28,718 nt of DNA from Candidatus Wallbacteria bacterium (GCA_028711905.1 JAQTRI010000003.1:1-28718); one strand, 5' to 3'. Shown: positions 15,089 to 22,569, numbered from the stretch's first letter. Numbers and translations: made by a program. Notes: generated by a model not told the origin, from the letters alone.

Positions 15089-15538
15089 TCAATGATGATT
15101 GTCCTGTATTGGACGGTATGAAAGGAGATGGAAGTAATAGGAGCGGTTGATATCGTTGGTGGAGAGGAGTTCTAAGCGCAGAAGATCATCTTGGATATTG
15201 ACTCTGAAGTCAGCAACGGAATTTCCGGTCAGCCGGTTTCTCTTTGTTCCTGAATCCAAAAACAAACCGTCTTTATCGATGAAAATTTCAGTTGTGGAGA
15301 AATCGCTCCAGAGAAAGAGCCGCTTTTCTTCCGGGAACCACTTCAGCCCTTTCAGATTGTCCGTAACAGGTTTCAGAGTAAGGGTGATGACCTCATCCTG
15401 CCTCTGCTCTTCTGCCTGGTCTACTCCGCTTTTGTAAAAAAAATGCATACTTCTCCCCGTGCCAAGCACCAGCATTAGCAGCAGGGAGAAAAAGGCGAGG
15501 CTGATAAGGGTTTCCGCAAGGGAGAAGGCCCGATTCAT
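15089..15538 (-). CDS. Minor pseudopilin with type IV prepilin N-terminus
   Basis: This 149-residue protein starts MNRA and then FSLAETLISLAFFSLLLMLVLG, the prepilin peptidase recognition and transmembrane assembly helix. The usual glycine at -1 is alanine; phenylalanine at +1 and glutamate at +5 are kept. After the helix comes a soluble domain with short beta strands (KRLFLWSDF, TEIFIDKDGLFLD, DDLLRLELL). It is probably a minor pseudopilin of a type II secretion or type IV pilus-like machine. Its ATG overlaps the upstream stop as ATGA. It is the last gene of a three-gene cassette. The core major pilin, ATPase and prepilin peptidase are not in the window. Confidence 0.8.
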   Translation of the reverse strand: MNRAFSLAETLISLAFFSLLLMLVLGTGRSMHFFYKSGVDQAEEQRQDEVITLTLKPVTDNLKGLKWFPEEKRLFLWSDFSTTEIFIDKDGLFLDSGTKRNRLTGNSVADFRVNIQDDLLRLELLSTNDINRSYYFHLLSYRPIQDNHH

Positions 15539-15927
15539 TTTTCCTCCACAGTATATGCAAAGCTGACTGCGCTGCTGCCTGCGCTGCGCAGAAAAATATG
15601 ACAGAACCTGTCTTCCCGCACAGTCCTGATCTCAAGTCTCGCATGTTCAGGCCATGCGTCACCAAGGCTGATCCGGTCATTGAAATCAGTGACAGGAATA
15701 AAATCGTTGATTGCAGGTAAATCCTGCTGCGAAGCATAACGCTCCATCAGATTGCAGCATTCGAAGATGATTCTGCTCGACTGCAGTGCCTGCCTGGAAC
15801 GGCGCTCCGAGTCCATGCTCAGCCTGAAAAATGCCGCGAATAGAAGGCCAAAGATGGAAATGCTGACCATAATTTCCGCATATGAGAAGCCGCGCCTGGA
15901 TCCTCTCTGCTTACTGCGCTGCAGCAA
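15535..15927 (-). CDS. Minor pseudopilin with type IV prepilin N-terminus
   Basis: This protein of about 130 residues has a basic leader ending RRG, followed by FSYAEIMVSISIFGLLFAAFF, a class III signal with glycine at -1 and glutamate at +5. The open frame extends upstream to 16038, but a TTG at 15927 has GGGGAGG six bases before it and places the cleavage site 13 residues from the start, so I chose it. It overlaps the end of the PilX-like gene by 17 bp and the next pseudopilin by 4 bp. The C-terminal domain contains two cysteines near FECCNLM and ends HIFLRSAGSSAVSFAYTVEEK. It resembles PilV/GspI-GspJ-type minor pseudopilins in layout, without a firm subfamily. Confidence 0.78.
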   Translation of the reverse strand: MLQRSKQRGSRRGFSYAEIMVSISIFGLLFAAFFRLSMDSERRSRQALQSSRIIFECCNLMERYASQQDLPAINDFIPVTDFNDRISLGDAWPEHARLEIRTVREDRFCHIFLRSAGSSAVSFAYTVEEK

Positions 15928-17479
15928 AGTGTACCTCCCCGGTGATGGCGGAAAAAATGGTGTGGTAGTTACGCGGATTGAAATAGTCCAGGCCTTCAGG
16001 ATAAAGCGAGATGGTCCCGCCCTCCGGGAAGGAATCACTCGAAAGACTGCCGGACAAAAAACCTTTGCATTGCAGGCGGTCTGTAACGGTTACGCGACCG
16101 TAGGGATCGAACTGGCAGACACTGGCGTCAACAGCTCCGGAAAGCGTCAAATCTCCGGATAACACAGCTATGCACAAAGGAAATTCACTGCGTATATTCT
16201 TCAGCATGGCACCTTTTGTACAGACAATGATTCCTGGCGATACTGCGGTTATATTTGAAAGGGTTAAAGGGAAATTGACCAGCACTGTTCTACCGCCGGG
16301 GTCCAGAGCGGAGTCCTGAACCTTCCTGCTGCAGAAACGCTTGAAGTCCAGCTCGCTGTAACAGGTCTCGTGAACGCGTTGCAGCAGAATGTTTGCCCAG
16401 GGGATCTCTCCGGCTCTGCTTCGCCAGAAGAGCCTTTTATCCGGGTTGACAATGTGAAGCAGATCCCGTTCCTGGTCATATACCACAGAGGGGGGGCAGA
16501 CACCCGCGCTAAAAAAAGGGCTTTCCGCCCCATGCGGAGATAAAGCCTGGTCCTCATGCTCAGTGATGATCTGATGACTGACGAGTTCCCCATTGACTAC
16601 GCGGTATTCCGCGGAAAGAGCCAGATAATTCTTGCGAAAATCGCCGAGGAAAACAGGTTGGGACCGGACCGTACTTGTGCCGCAGATATTTAGAAAAGAG
16701 GAGCGGAGGTCCTGCAGCTCTGGGAAGAATTCCGCATATGCTTGACTAAAAGCGAAGTACTCCGTAACTAAGGCCTTATCGCCTGACAGAACTTTTTTAG
16801 GCATAGGCAGAAGAAACTCTTCCGCCCCGGCTGTCAGGCGGATTCTTTTACGCCCGGGACCGAGATAGATGATCCCACCCGGATCTGAAACAGTGACGGT
16901 TTTTCCCGGAAAACGGCATTTGTTGATTTCCTGGTCTTCAATGGGTGTGAACAGAGCAAAACCTCCTCCAATGGGGAGAAGTACATTGGAAAGTGTAACC
17001 TGGCGGGTAAGGGTAAGCTGAAACCTGCGCTTTCCGCAAATCGTTGTGAGAGTAAGCCTGATCCGGCCTGTGAACTCTCTTGAATCATATACCAGCCCGC
17101 TTCCGCGCCTGATGTCACTCAACTGCATGACAATATCTGGTGAAGTGCATCCCGCGGCCGCAGCCAGTGTTCCTGCTGTTAGAAAAACATCGGGTGACAG
17201 TTTGAAGGGTATGGGTTCCAGATCTGGCGAACGGAACAGGCGAAAAGCATCCGTGTCGGAAGAGTTGGCCTGGGAGAGGATGTCGTTGAATGCCAGTTTG
17301 GAGGTCCCAAGCAGCAGGTAATATGCCTGTCTGTTGTGCAGAAAACCCGCGCTGCGGAAATTGAGCTGACTGCTCAGTCGGGACAGGTGAAGCCCGACTA
17401 AAAGGGCGCATCCGAGCATGACCACGACTAAATACAGAGCATAGCCATGTCTGTTCGATGAATGCTGCGGGGTTTTCAT
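15911..17479 (-). CDS. Large PilX/GspK-like membrane-anchored pseudopilin-cassette protein
   Basis: The 522-residue protein begins with a basic stretch (NRHGYALYLVVVMLGCALLVGL), a single N-terminal helix with a prepilin-like G/Y junction but no glutamate at +5, as in GspK-type subunits. The next region, QAYYLLLGTSKLAFNDILS, resembles the conserved helix of PilX/GspK proteins. The remaining roughly 450 residues are beta-rich (GGIIYLGPGRKRIRLTAG, LSNITAVSPGIIVCTKG, LSGDLTLSGAVDAS) and unlike small PilX proteins, suggesting an extracytoplasmic adhesive or scaffold region; that is inference. A TTGGCA-17-TATAAT promoter ends 8 nt before the ATG, which lacks a Shine-Dalgarno sequence. Two pseudopilins follow with overlaps. 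Confidence 0.72.
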   Translation of the reverse strand: MKTPQHSSNRHGYALYLVVVMLGCALLVGLHLSRLSSQLNFRSAGFLHNRQAYYLLLGTSKLAFNDILSQANSSDTDAFRLFRSPDLEPIPFKLSPDVFLTAGTLAAAAGCTSPDIVMQLSDIRRGSGLVYDSREFTGRIRLTLTTICGKRRFQLTLTRQVTLSNVLLPIGGGFALFTPIEDQEINKCRFPGKTVTVSDPGGIIYLGPGRKRIRLTAGAEEFLLPMPKKVLSGDKALVTEYFAFSQAYAEFFPELQDLRSSFLNICGTSTVRSQPVFLGDFRKNYLALSAEYRVVNGELVSHQIITEHEDQALSPHGAESPFFSAGVCPPSVVYDQERDLLHIVNPDKRLFWRSRAGEIPWANILLQRVHETCYSELDFKRFCSRKVQDSALDPGGRTVLVNFPLTLSNITAVSPGIIVCTKGAMLKNIRSEFPLCIAVLSGDLTLSGAVDASVCQFDPYGRVTVTDRLQCKGFLSGSLSSDSFPEGGTISLYPEGLDYFNPRNYHTIFSAITGEVHFAAAQ

Positions 17480-17487
17480 AATTGATG

Positions 17488-17516
17488 ATTATAGCCCGGA
17501 GCCGGACTTTTGCCAA
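17488..17516 (-). promoter_or_regulatory. Near-consensus promoter of the first pseudopilin cassette, leaderless geometry
   Basis: On the minus strand TTGGCA (17516-17511), a 17-nt spacer and TATAAT (17493-17488). Eight bases separate the -10 from the ATG at 17479, and there is no Shine-Dalgarno sequence, so a leader of at most a few bases is expected. Confidence 0.65.
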
Positions 17517-17526
17517 ACCGCGATGT

Positions 17527-17653
17527 TTTGGAAAGGTAATGGGTAATAGGTAATCGGTAATTGGTAATTGGTAATGAGGAAAAACGATCCTCGGGCTTTG
17601 GAAAGGTAATGGGTAATAGGTAATTGGTAATAGGAAGAAAAAGCGGGCCTCGG
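17527..17653. repeat. Two arrays of heptanucleotide repeat GGTAATN within an imperfect tandem duplication
   Basis: Six tandem units of GGTAATN run from 17535 to 17576 and four from 17605 to 17632; the seventh base varies (G, A, C or T). Each array is preceded by TTTGGAAA and followed by an A-rich stretch and CCTCGGGCTT, so a block of about 70 bp has been duplicated with two units lost or gained. It lies between divergent genes and is non-coding. Read on the minus strand it yields PIT-Y-LP-type peptide repeats, a known source of false ORFs. Confidence 0.85.
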
Positions 17654-17705
17654 GCTTATTGATTTCATGCAAACACCGATAAATTAAAAAAACAGGGAGT
17701 GTCCC

Positions 17706-18617
17706 ATGAATAATAAACTGTTTTTCATACTCGCGATGCTTGCGGCGATTGCTCTTGTACCGCTTTTTGCCGGGATGGAGCAGAAGCAGAAGGTCAAGTA
17801 TCTGATCGGACCTGAAGACCGGGTGCGGATTTATGTGGAACGCCACCCTGAAGTGACAGTCAGCGTGCCTGTCGGGCCTGACGGCTTTATCTCATTTCCG
17901 ATGCTGGGAAACATCGAAGTCACAGGCATGACCCGCGAAGAGCTGCAGGAAAAACTCACAGGCATGCTGAAAAAGTATTACAAGAAGCCCATGGTTTCTG
18001 TGATGATCGAGGAATACAACAGCTACAGGATAGCTGTACTTGGAGAAGTGGAAAATCCCGGACTGTTCACACTGAAGAGTGACCCTACGGTTATGCACGC
18101 CCTTTCACTGGCCGGAGGGCCGACACAGAACGCCGCTCTGGACGAAGCGTATCTGAAAAAGGCCGGCGAGGAAAACCTGATTCGCTTAGATCTGTACGCG
18201 CTGCTGGTCAAGGGGGATGTGTCACGCGACATGATCTTGAACCCAGGGGATGTGCTTTATGTCCCAAAGGGCACTAAGAACCAGCTCTATGTGCTGGGTG
18301 AAGTGGGAAGCCCTGGGGTATACCAGATGAAGGAGGGCCTGACTGTGCTGGAAGCCATTGCCATGGCGGGCAGTGAGACAGACAAGGCTATCATGCGCAA
18401 AGTCAGTGTGATCCGCAAGACCGGTGATGCGGCCAATCCGGATGTTTACATTATCAATGTTGACAAGATCCTGAAGGAAGGGAAAATGAAATACAATCTG
18501 GCTTTGGCACCCGGTGATGTGATCTACATTCCGAAAAGCGCCAAGCCTGAATGGGACAGAATTGTACCAATGCTCACGACCATCGGCACAACGCACAGCC
18601 TGATCAAGGGCTGGTAG
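17706..18617 (+). CDS. Wza-like polysaccharide export protein (poly-export plus two SLBB domains)
   Basis: This 303-residue periplasmic protein serves in export of capsular or exopolysaccharide. It has a signal peptide (MNNKLFF then LAMLAAIALVPLFAG) without a lipobox cysteine, unlike classical lipoprotein Wza. The polysaccharide export domain covers about residues 30-105 (LIGPEDRVRIYV, VGPDGFISFPMLG). Two SLBB domains follow, about 106-190 (VLGEVENPGLFTL, LAGGPT, LNPGDVLYVPKG) and 193-282 (VLGEVGSPGVYQM, LAPGDVIYIPKS). CAGGGAG precedes the ATG by six bases; part of it can pair in GGGA-GTG-TCCC. The next gene starts 9 nt after the stop and has outer-membrane features, so the two probably form an export unit. 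Confidence 0.9.
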   Translation: MNNKLFFILAMLAAIALVPLFAGMEQKQKVKYLIGPEDRVRIYVERHPEVTVSVPVGPDGFISFPMLGNIEVTGMTREELQEKLTGMLKKYYKKPMVSVMIEEYNSYRIAVLGEVENPGLFTLKSDPTVMHALSLAGGPTQNAALDEAYLKKAGEENLIRLDLYALLVKGDVSRDMILNPGDVLYVPKGTKNQLYVLGEVGSPGVYQMKEGLTVLEAIAMAGSETDKAIMRKVSVIRKTGDAANPDVYIINVDKILKEGKMKYNLALAPGDVIYIPKSAKPEWDRIVPMLTTIGTTHSLIKGW

Positions 18618-18626
18618 GAGTAAAGC

Positions 18627-19661
18627 ATGAAACTTATTACCGGAATACTGCTCCTCGCGATGTTCTGTGCAACTGCCCAGAGCCAGGTTATCTACTATAC
18701 GGACAAAGAAACCTTTTTTTCTCCTCAGCAGCTGTATTTTCCCGGAATGAGGCTGCCCCAGAAGGGAAGCTTGAATATCTTTCTGCTTTATGAGGTCGGC
18801 GCAGGCAGTTATTTTGACGAGAACAACAAGAACAAGATTGCTGACTATGACATACAGAACAAGCGAGTTATGCTCAGCTATTCTATGCTTTCTAATTTTC
18901 AGATGTATATCGGCCGGAGCATGAGCAATACAGCGTATGATCTCAATAATTCCGACGGCACGCTGGTTAAGGGCTACAACTCAGTACTCGATTTTCTGCT
19001 CAAATCATACCTGCCAGCCACTCAGTACAATCTGCTCTTTCCCGTAGGATACAACGCTATTCTGCACCCGGACCGTGACCGCAAGGACAACCTGTTCGGG
19101 TTTACATTCAGGATCAAGGAGTTCCCCAGATACAAGGTGCGGACATATTTCGACTATTTCATGGAAGACAGGGAGTACGGCGGCCAGTATTATGCCCTGA
19201 AATATGGAATCCCGCCCCTGCCGCAGACCTTTATCGACATGTTCAAGCAGGTGGAGGACAGCTGCTACCGCTTTTTAGTGTCTAAGGAGCTTAATGACAG
19301 GGTTGACGCCTATGTCGGATACGAGAACAAGAGGCGCAAAACCAGTATGCACGACGGCAGTTACGATGACTTTCACGATTACCAGACCTATCTTCTGAAA
19401 CTGACCGGCGAGTGGGAAGAGCTGAAGGCCAGCGCTGCGATGAAAAAAGATGGAATCGGTCTGTCCCTGGAGTACCAGAACGAGGAGCTGTTCGGCCTGG
19501 AGATCAGCTATCGCAGTACAGAAACACCTGTGCAGGACGAATCAAATTATTTTACGAGCAGTTACGGACAGTATATGGGAATTCTTGGTATCAAAGCCGG
19601 GGGCCTTAATTTCACCGAGAAAGAAGAACTGATCAGCATCGCTATTACGCAGAATTTCTGA
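18627..19661 (+). CDS. Putative outer-membrane beta-barrel protein
   Basis: I do not recognise a named family. The 344-residue protein has a signal peptide (MKLITGILLLAMFCATAQS) and is rich in aromatic, alternating strands such as FLLYEVGAGSYF, RVMLSYSMLSNFQMYIGRS, YKVRTYFDYFM and GIGLSLEYQNEELFGLEISY. The C-terminus IAITQNF ends in phenylalanine, the signal used by the Bam machinery for outer-membrane barrels. It follows the Wza-like gene by 9 nt with GGAG six bases before the ATG, so it is co-expressed. A pore or accessory barrel for polysaccharide export is a reasonable inference, not shown. It converges with the next gene with only 11 nt between stops and no visible terminator. Confidence 0.7.
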   Translation: MKLITGILLLAMFCATAQSQVIYYTDKETFFSPQQLYFPGMRLPQKGSLNIFLLYEVGAGSYFDENNKNKIADYDIQNKRVMLSYSMLSNFQMYIGRSMSNTAYDLNNSDGTLVKGYNSVLDFLLKSYLPATQYNLLFPVGYNAILHPDRDRKDNLFGFTFRIKEFPRYKVRTYFDYFMEDREYGGQYYALKYGIPPLPQTFIDMFKQVEDSCYRFLVSKELNDRVDAYVGYENKRRKTSMHDGSYDDFHDYQTYLLKLTGEWEELKASAAMKKDGIGLSLEYQNEELFGLEISYRSTETPVQDESNYFTSSYGQYMGILGIKAGGLNFTEKEELISIAITQNF

Positions 19662-19672
19662 TATCAGGCTCT

Positions 19673-20923
19673 CTACTGCTTTACGAACTCAAGCGAATAA
19701 TAAGGGAAAAGCTTGCCGATCTGGTCCAGCATCTCTCTGCTGTACACTCCCTGTTTTTCCAGTTCATTAGAGTAGAAAGTCGTGATGAACGGCAGAAAGA
19801 ATCGGTATTTCTGGCCTGAGAGCGAGTCAAATCGGACATCATCCGTATTACCTGTGTCGAGCCTGCGGCTCAGCTCTATCACCCATTCGCCAATCCCGCC
19901 GGCCTTGGCAGCTCCGTCCAGGTCCATGGTTTTACCGTTAAAGCTCCATGAACCGGAAATATCGGCCGAAGATCCTGTCGGATGGTTTGCGGCAAAACAG
20001 TTCAGGCAGTCACCCTCGTATTTCGGCGGATGCCAGGAGTCAAGGGAAAAGGGTTTGTTTCCCCAGTCTGATTCCATACTCCCGAAGACCAGAAAATTCG
20101 GGCTGAACCGTACAGGCAGAGGATTGAAAAGCTCTCCATTAACAAAAACGACATCATTAGGAGAAAGTTCGCTCAAGGCCCTGACCATATTGTCTTCAAT
20201 GTGTGTCCCTAAACTGGTGGCAGGGGTCCACTGCCAGAGGTCAAATGAGATGTTCTGCTTGTTCTGCATGCATTTTTCGATGTCACCCTGGTTGAACTCC
20301 CAGTAAAGGTCCATGAACAGGTAACTCCAGGGGTTCCAGAATTTTTCTTCAGAAAAATCGCCGATATGGTATATCCCGGCTTTTTTCATCCATTCCTTGC
20401 GGAAGAAAAAAAGCTGGGTCTGCCGCTTTACACTGAAACTGATCAGAAAGTACAGGTTGGCATTGTCGTGCAGCGCACTGACGGTAAGATCTTTGTAAAA
20501 CACGGATTCGAGTCTGGTGCCCGGGGAATAGTTATTGCCGGGAAGACCATCTGTTTTTGGGGGAGATGCTGTGAATAAGGATTTTACAATCTGCCCGGAA
20601 TCACGGATCAGAAGATTGTCCTTCATGTTTTCAACTGGAATTTTAAACGGATACTTCCGTGGCGGAAACTCGAACGGAAGAGATTGGCCATTGAACAGGT
20701 TCCCGGCATTTTTACGGTACTGCTCATAGATTTTCTCAGCATTGTTGTAGTCAGACATATCAACAGCGCCTTCGTAAGGTGTGTCGGAAAAGGGATCAAT
20801 TTCTTCGGAAAGCGAAGAAACGGATGGTAATGGCAGTGTCTGGCTTCTATTGCGCAGAACATTCAGAAAATAAAGATTGAACACCAGGAGAAACAGAAGT
20901 ATAACAATCAGAATTTTGTTCAT
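19673..20923 (-). CDS. Membrane-anchored protein with ethylbenzene-dehydrogenase-like haem-binding domain
   Basis: The 416-residue protein has an uncleaved-looking N-terminal anchor (ILIVILLFLLVFNLYFLNVL), placing the rest outside the inner membrane. The C-terminal region has the signature layout of the EB_dh domain: SFDLWQWTPATS, then GTHIEDNM, later GEWVIELSRRLDTGNTDDVRF and KYRFFLPFITTF. In that family the fold binds haem b in the gamma subunits of molybdenum enzymes and in related cytochromes. Haem ligands cannot be confirmed here. A CLNC motif lacks the following histidine, so it is not a c-type haem site. No molybdoenzyme is nearby, so it may be a stand-alone redox or haem sensor protein. 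A promoter-like TTGACT-17-TAGCCT ends 6 nt before the ATG. Confidence 0.65.
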   Translation of the reverse strand: MNKILIVILLFLLVFNLYFLNVLRNRSQTLPLPSVSSLSEEIDPFSDTPYEGAVDMSDYNNAEKIYEQYRKNAGNLFNGQSLPFEFPPRKYPFKIPVENMKDNLLIRDSGQIVKSLFTASPPKTDGLPGNNYSPGTRLESVFYKDLTVSALHDNANLYFLISFSVKRQTQLFFFRKEWMKKAGIYHIGDFSEEKFWNPWSYLFMDLYWEFNQGDIEKCMQNKQNISFDLWQWTPATSLGTHIEDNMVRALSELSPNDVVFVNGELFNPLPVRFSPNFLVFGSMESDWGNKPFSLDSWHPPKYEGDCLNCFAANHPTGSSADISGSWSFNGKTMDLDGAAKAGGIGEWVIELSRRLDTGNTDDVRFDSLSGQKYRFFLPFITTFYSNELEKQGVYSREMLDQIGKLFPYYSLEFVKQ

Positions 20924-20929
20924 TAAAAA

Positions 20930-20958
20930 AGGCTACAGAATTCATCCGCTCAAGTCAA
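20930..20958 (-). promoter_or_regulatory. Possible promoter of the EB_dh-like gene, leaderless geometry
   Basis: On the minus strand TTGACT (20958-20953) and TAGCCT (20935-20930) are 17 nt apart. The -35 is strong, the -10 weak (3 of 6). Six bases separate it from the ATG at 20923, which has no Shine-Dalgarno sequence. Confidence 0.3.
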
Positions 20959-21024
20959 TGTTTTGACAACCAGTATTGCCGGACAGGCTGTCTTTGTTGT
21001 AACAATCGGGAACCTTGGCAGGTA

Positions 21025-21033
21025 TGTTATAAT
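21025..21033 (+). promoter_or_regulatory. Extended -10 promoter of the ECF sigma gene, leaderless geometry
   Basis: TGT followed by consensus TATAAT (21028-21033) ends 7 nt before the ATG at 21041, which lacks a Shine-Dalgarno sequence. No good -35 TTGACA is at 17 nt. A GGAACC at 21009-21014 resembles the -35 of ECF-type promoters and hints at autoregulation, but the ECF -10 is not clear. Confidence 0.45.
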
Positions 21034-21040
21034 AGAAGCT

Positions 21041-21592
21041 ATGGACGAGAAGCTCAGCAACAGCATTTCGGCCGTGCTTCGGGGGGAAACGAAGGAGTTC
21101 CGGTATATTGTGCAGGAATTCGAGAAACGGGTGTTCTATTACTTCCTGCGCATGACCCGGGATTACGACGAAGCCCGGGACCTTACGCAGAATACCTTTA
21201 TTCGGGCGTACAGGTACATCCGGAGCTATGACTGCAGCCGTTCTTTTTCAGGCTGGCTCTTTTCCATAGCCCATAATCAGCTTAAGGATTTATGGGCGCG
21301 GAAAAGCCGTGACGCATGCAGCTTAGAGGAACTGGAGGAAAAGTATTTCCAGCGCTTCGCGACTGATGAGCGCGTAGTTGAGAGGCTGGAGGAAAAAAAT
21401 CTGCAGGAAAAGGTCCGGGAGTCCGTGCTGGCGCTTCCGGAACTGTATCGGGAGGTCATGCTCCTGCTGCTGATTGAAAACAGCACATACGAGGAGATTT
21501 CCGGTATCACCGGGTTACCGCTTAATACGGTAAAAATCCGGATCCACCGGGCCAGAAAACTTCTGAAATCTGTTTTGGAGAAGTGGTTGTGA
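21041..21592 (+). CDS. ECF-family RNA polymerase sigma factor
   Basis: This 183-residue group IV sigma factor has region 2 at about residues 20-88 (YYFLRMTRDYDEARDLTQNTFIRAY, then FSGWLFSIAHNQLKD) and region 4 at about 125-180 (LALPELYREVMLLL, EEISGITGLPLNTVKIRIHRARKLL), with a short charged linker. It directs RNA polymerase to a stress or envelope regulon. The frame extends upstream to a TTG at 20963, but the ATG at 21041 sits 7 nt after an extended -10 and gives normal family length. The anti-sigma gene overlaps its stop by 4 nt (GTGA), which supports stoichiometric synthesis. Targets are unknown. Confidence 0.92.
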   Translation: MDEKLSNSISAVLRGETKEFRYIVQEFEKRVFYYFLRMTRDYDEARDLTQNTFIRAYRYIRSYDCSRSFSGWLFSIAHNQLKDLWARKSRDACSLEELEEKYFQRFATDERVVERLEEKNLQEKVRESVLALPELYREVMLLLLIENSTYEEISGITGLPLNTVKIRIHRARKLLKSVLEKWL

Positions 21593-22569
21593 AAAAAGAC
21601 TGTCTTTTATTCAGGGACCTTTGCGATGAATCCCTGCTTCAGGAACTTGTGCCTGATGCGCGCCGCGCATTGGAGGATCACCTGAAAACCTGTGCTAACT
21701 GCAGGCTTTATCATCAGCGAGGCCTTGCGCTGGAACAGGCGCTCAACCGTTTTGGTGAAAGCGAGGCTGCTTATGCCCAGCGCTTGGATTTCAACACTGC
21801 CAACCAGGTAATGGAGCGCATTCTCCCCTCCCGGGGATTTCTGGGATGGAAACTGGCGATTGCTTTCTGTCTGGTTTTTTTCGCGGTTCTCAATTTTGTC
21901 ACCTATGGTCCGGATCATAAAGTTTTCACAGTCCCACAGGAAAAGGCTGTCAGCCGATTGCTGTGTACGCTCCAGGCCGGGATAGGGGAACTGATTGATA
22001 ATGACTCATCAAGCGGAGCCTCTGTCACCCAGGGAATGCCCCTGAATATTCCATACAATTTCATAGCATCGACCCCTGTGTGTATTCTCATCGAAAGTAT
22101 CGGCGAGATGCGCCTCAAACCCGGAACTGGGATCAGCGTGACGAGTGATGAGATCAAAATCCAGGGGGGTACAGTACATTTTTCCTCAGGAAAGCTCCCC
22201 TTTCCCATGCAGATCGTTCATGATCTGGGAAAAATCACGATCATTGGCACCAAACTGTTAATCCAGGCCGACACAGGGCAGATGCGTGTGTCGTTACTGG
22301 AGGGAAGAATCCAGGTGGAAAACCGCTTTGACAGGCGTATGTTAACTGCCGGAGAAGAAACCGTACTCGAGTCAGACACCTATAAAATTCCGGTTTATGA
22401 ACTGGAAAAATGGATATCAGAGATTCATCTCGATCCTGACCGGATTTTTTTTACTGCAGCCCCGGGGCATGATACAATGGACCAGCCTGTTCAAGAAGTA
22501 CCTGTTGGGGCTATTCCATCGGTGAGAGATGAATTCCGGAAACTTGAAGGATCTCCTGCAGCACAATAG
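21589..22569 (+). CDS. Transmembrane zinc-finger anti-sigma factor with FecR-like domain
   Basis: The 326-residue protein should bind and hold the preceding sigma factor. The N-terminal cytoplasmic part has the ZAS zinc motif HxxxCxxC (H31, C35, C38) with C5 or C12 as a further ligand. One membrane helix spans about 86-105 (WKLAIAFCLVFFAVLNFV). The extracytoplasmic part (about 130-275) has FecR-like features: LKPGTGISV, IKIQGGTVHFSSG, ITIIGTKLLIQADTG and VSLLEGRIQVEN. The GTG at 21589 overlaps the sigma stop and has GGAG eight bases upstream; a GTG at 21583 is too close to it. The last 41 bases overlap epmA. The signal sensed is unknown. Confidence 0.85.
   Translation: MKKDCLLFRDLCDESLLQELVPDARRALEDHLKTCANCRLYHQRGLALEQALNRFGESEAAYAQRLDFNTANQVMERILPSRGFLGWKLAIAFCLVFFAVLNFVTYGPDHKVFTVPQEKAVSRLLCTLQAGIGELIDNDSSSGASVTQGMPLNIPYNFIASTPVCILIESIGEMRLKPGTGISVTSDEIKIQGGTVHFSSGKLPFPMQIVHDLGKITIIGTKLLIQADTGQMRVSLLEGRIQVENRFDRRMLTAGEETVLESDTYKIPVYELEKWISEIHLDPDRIFFTAAPGHDTMDQPVQEVPVGAIPSVRDEFRKLEGSPAAQ

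Noticed and set aside
17535..17632. Short regular repeats considered as a CRISPR array
   Set aside because: The unit is 7 bp with no spacers; it is a simple tandem repeat, and no cas genes are present.
17115..17846. 243-codon minus-strand frame across the heptad repeat
   Set aside because: It overlaps two real genes, and its LPITYYPLP-like repeats come from the GGTAATN array, a known source of false ORFs.
19977..20010. CLNC motif considered as a c-type haem site in the EB_dh-like protein
   Set aside because: The motif is CxxCF, without the histidine needed for CxxCH haem attachment.
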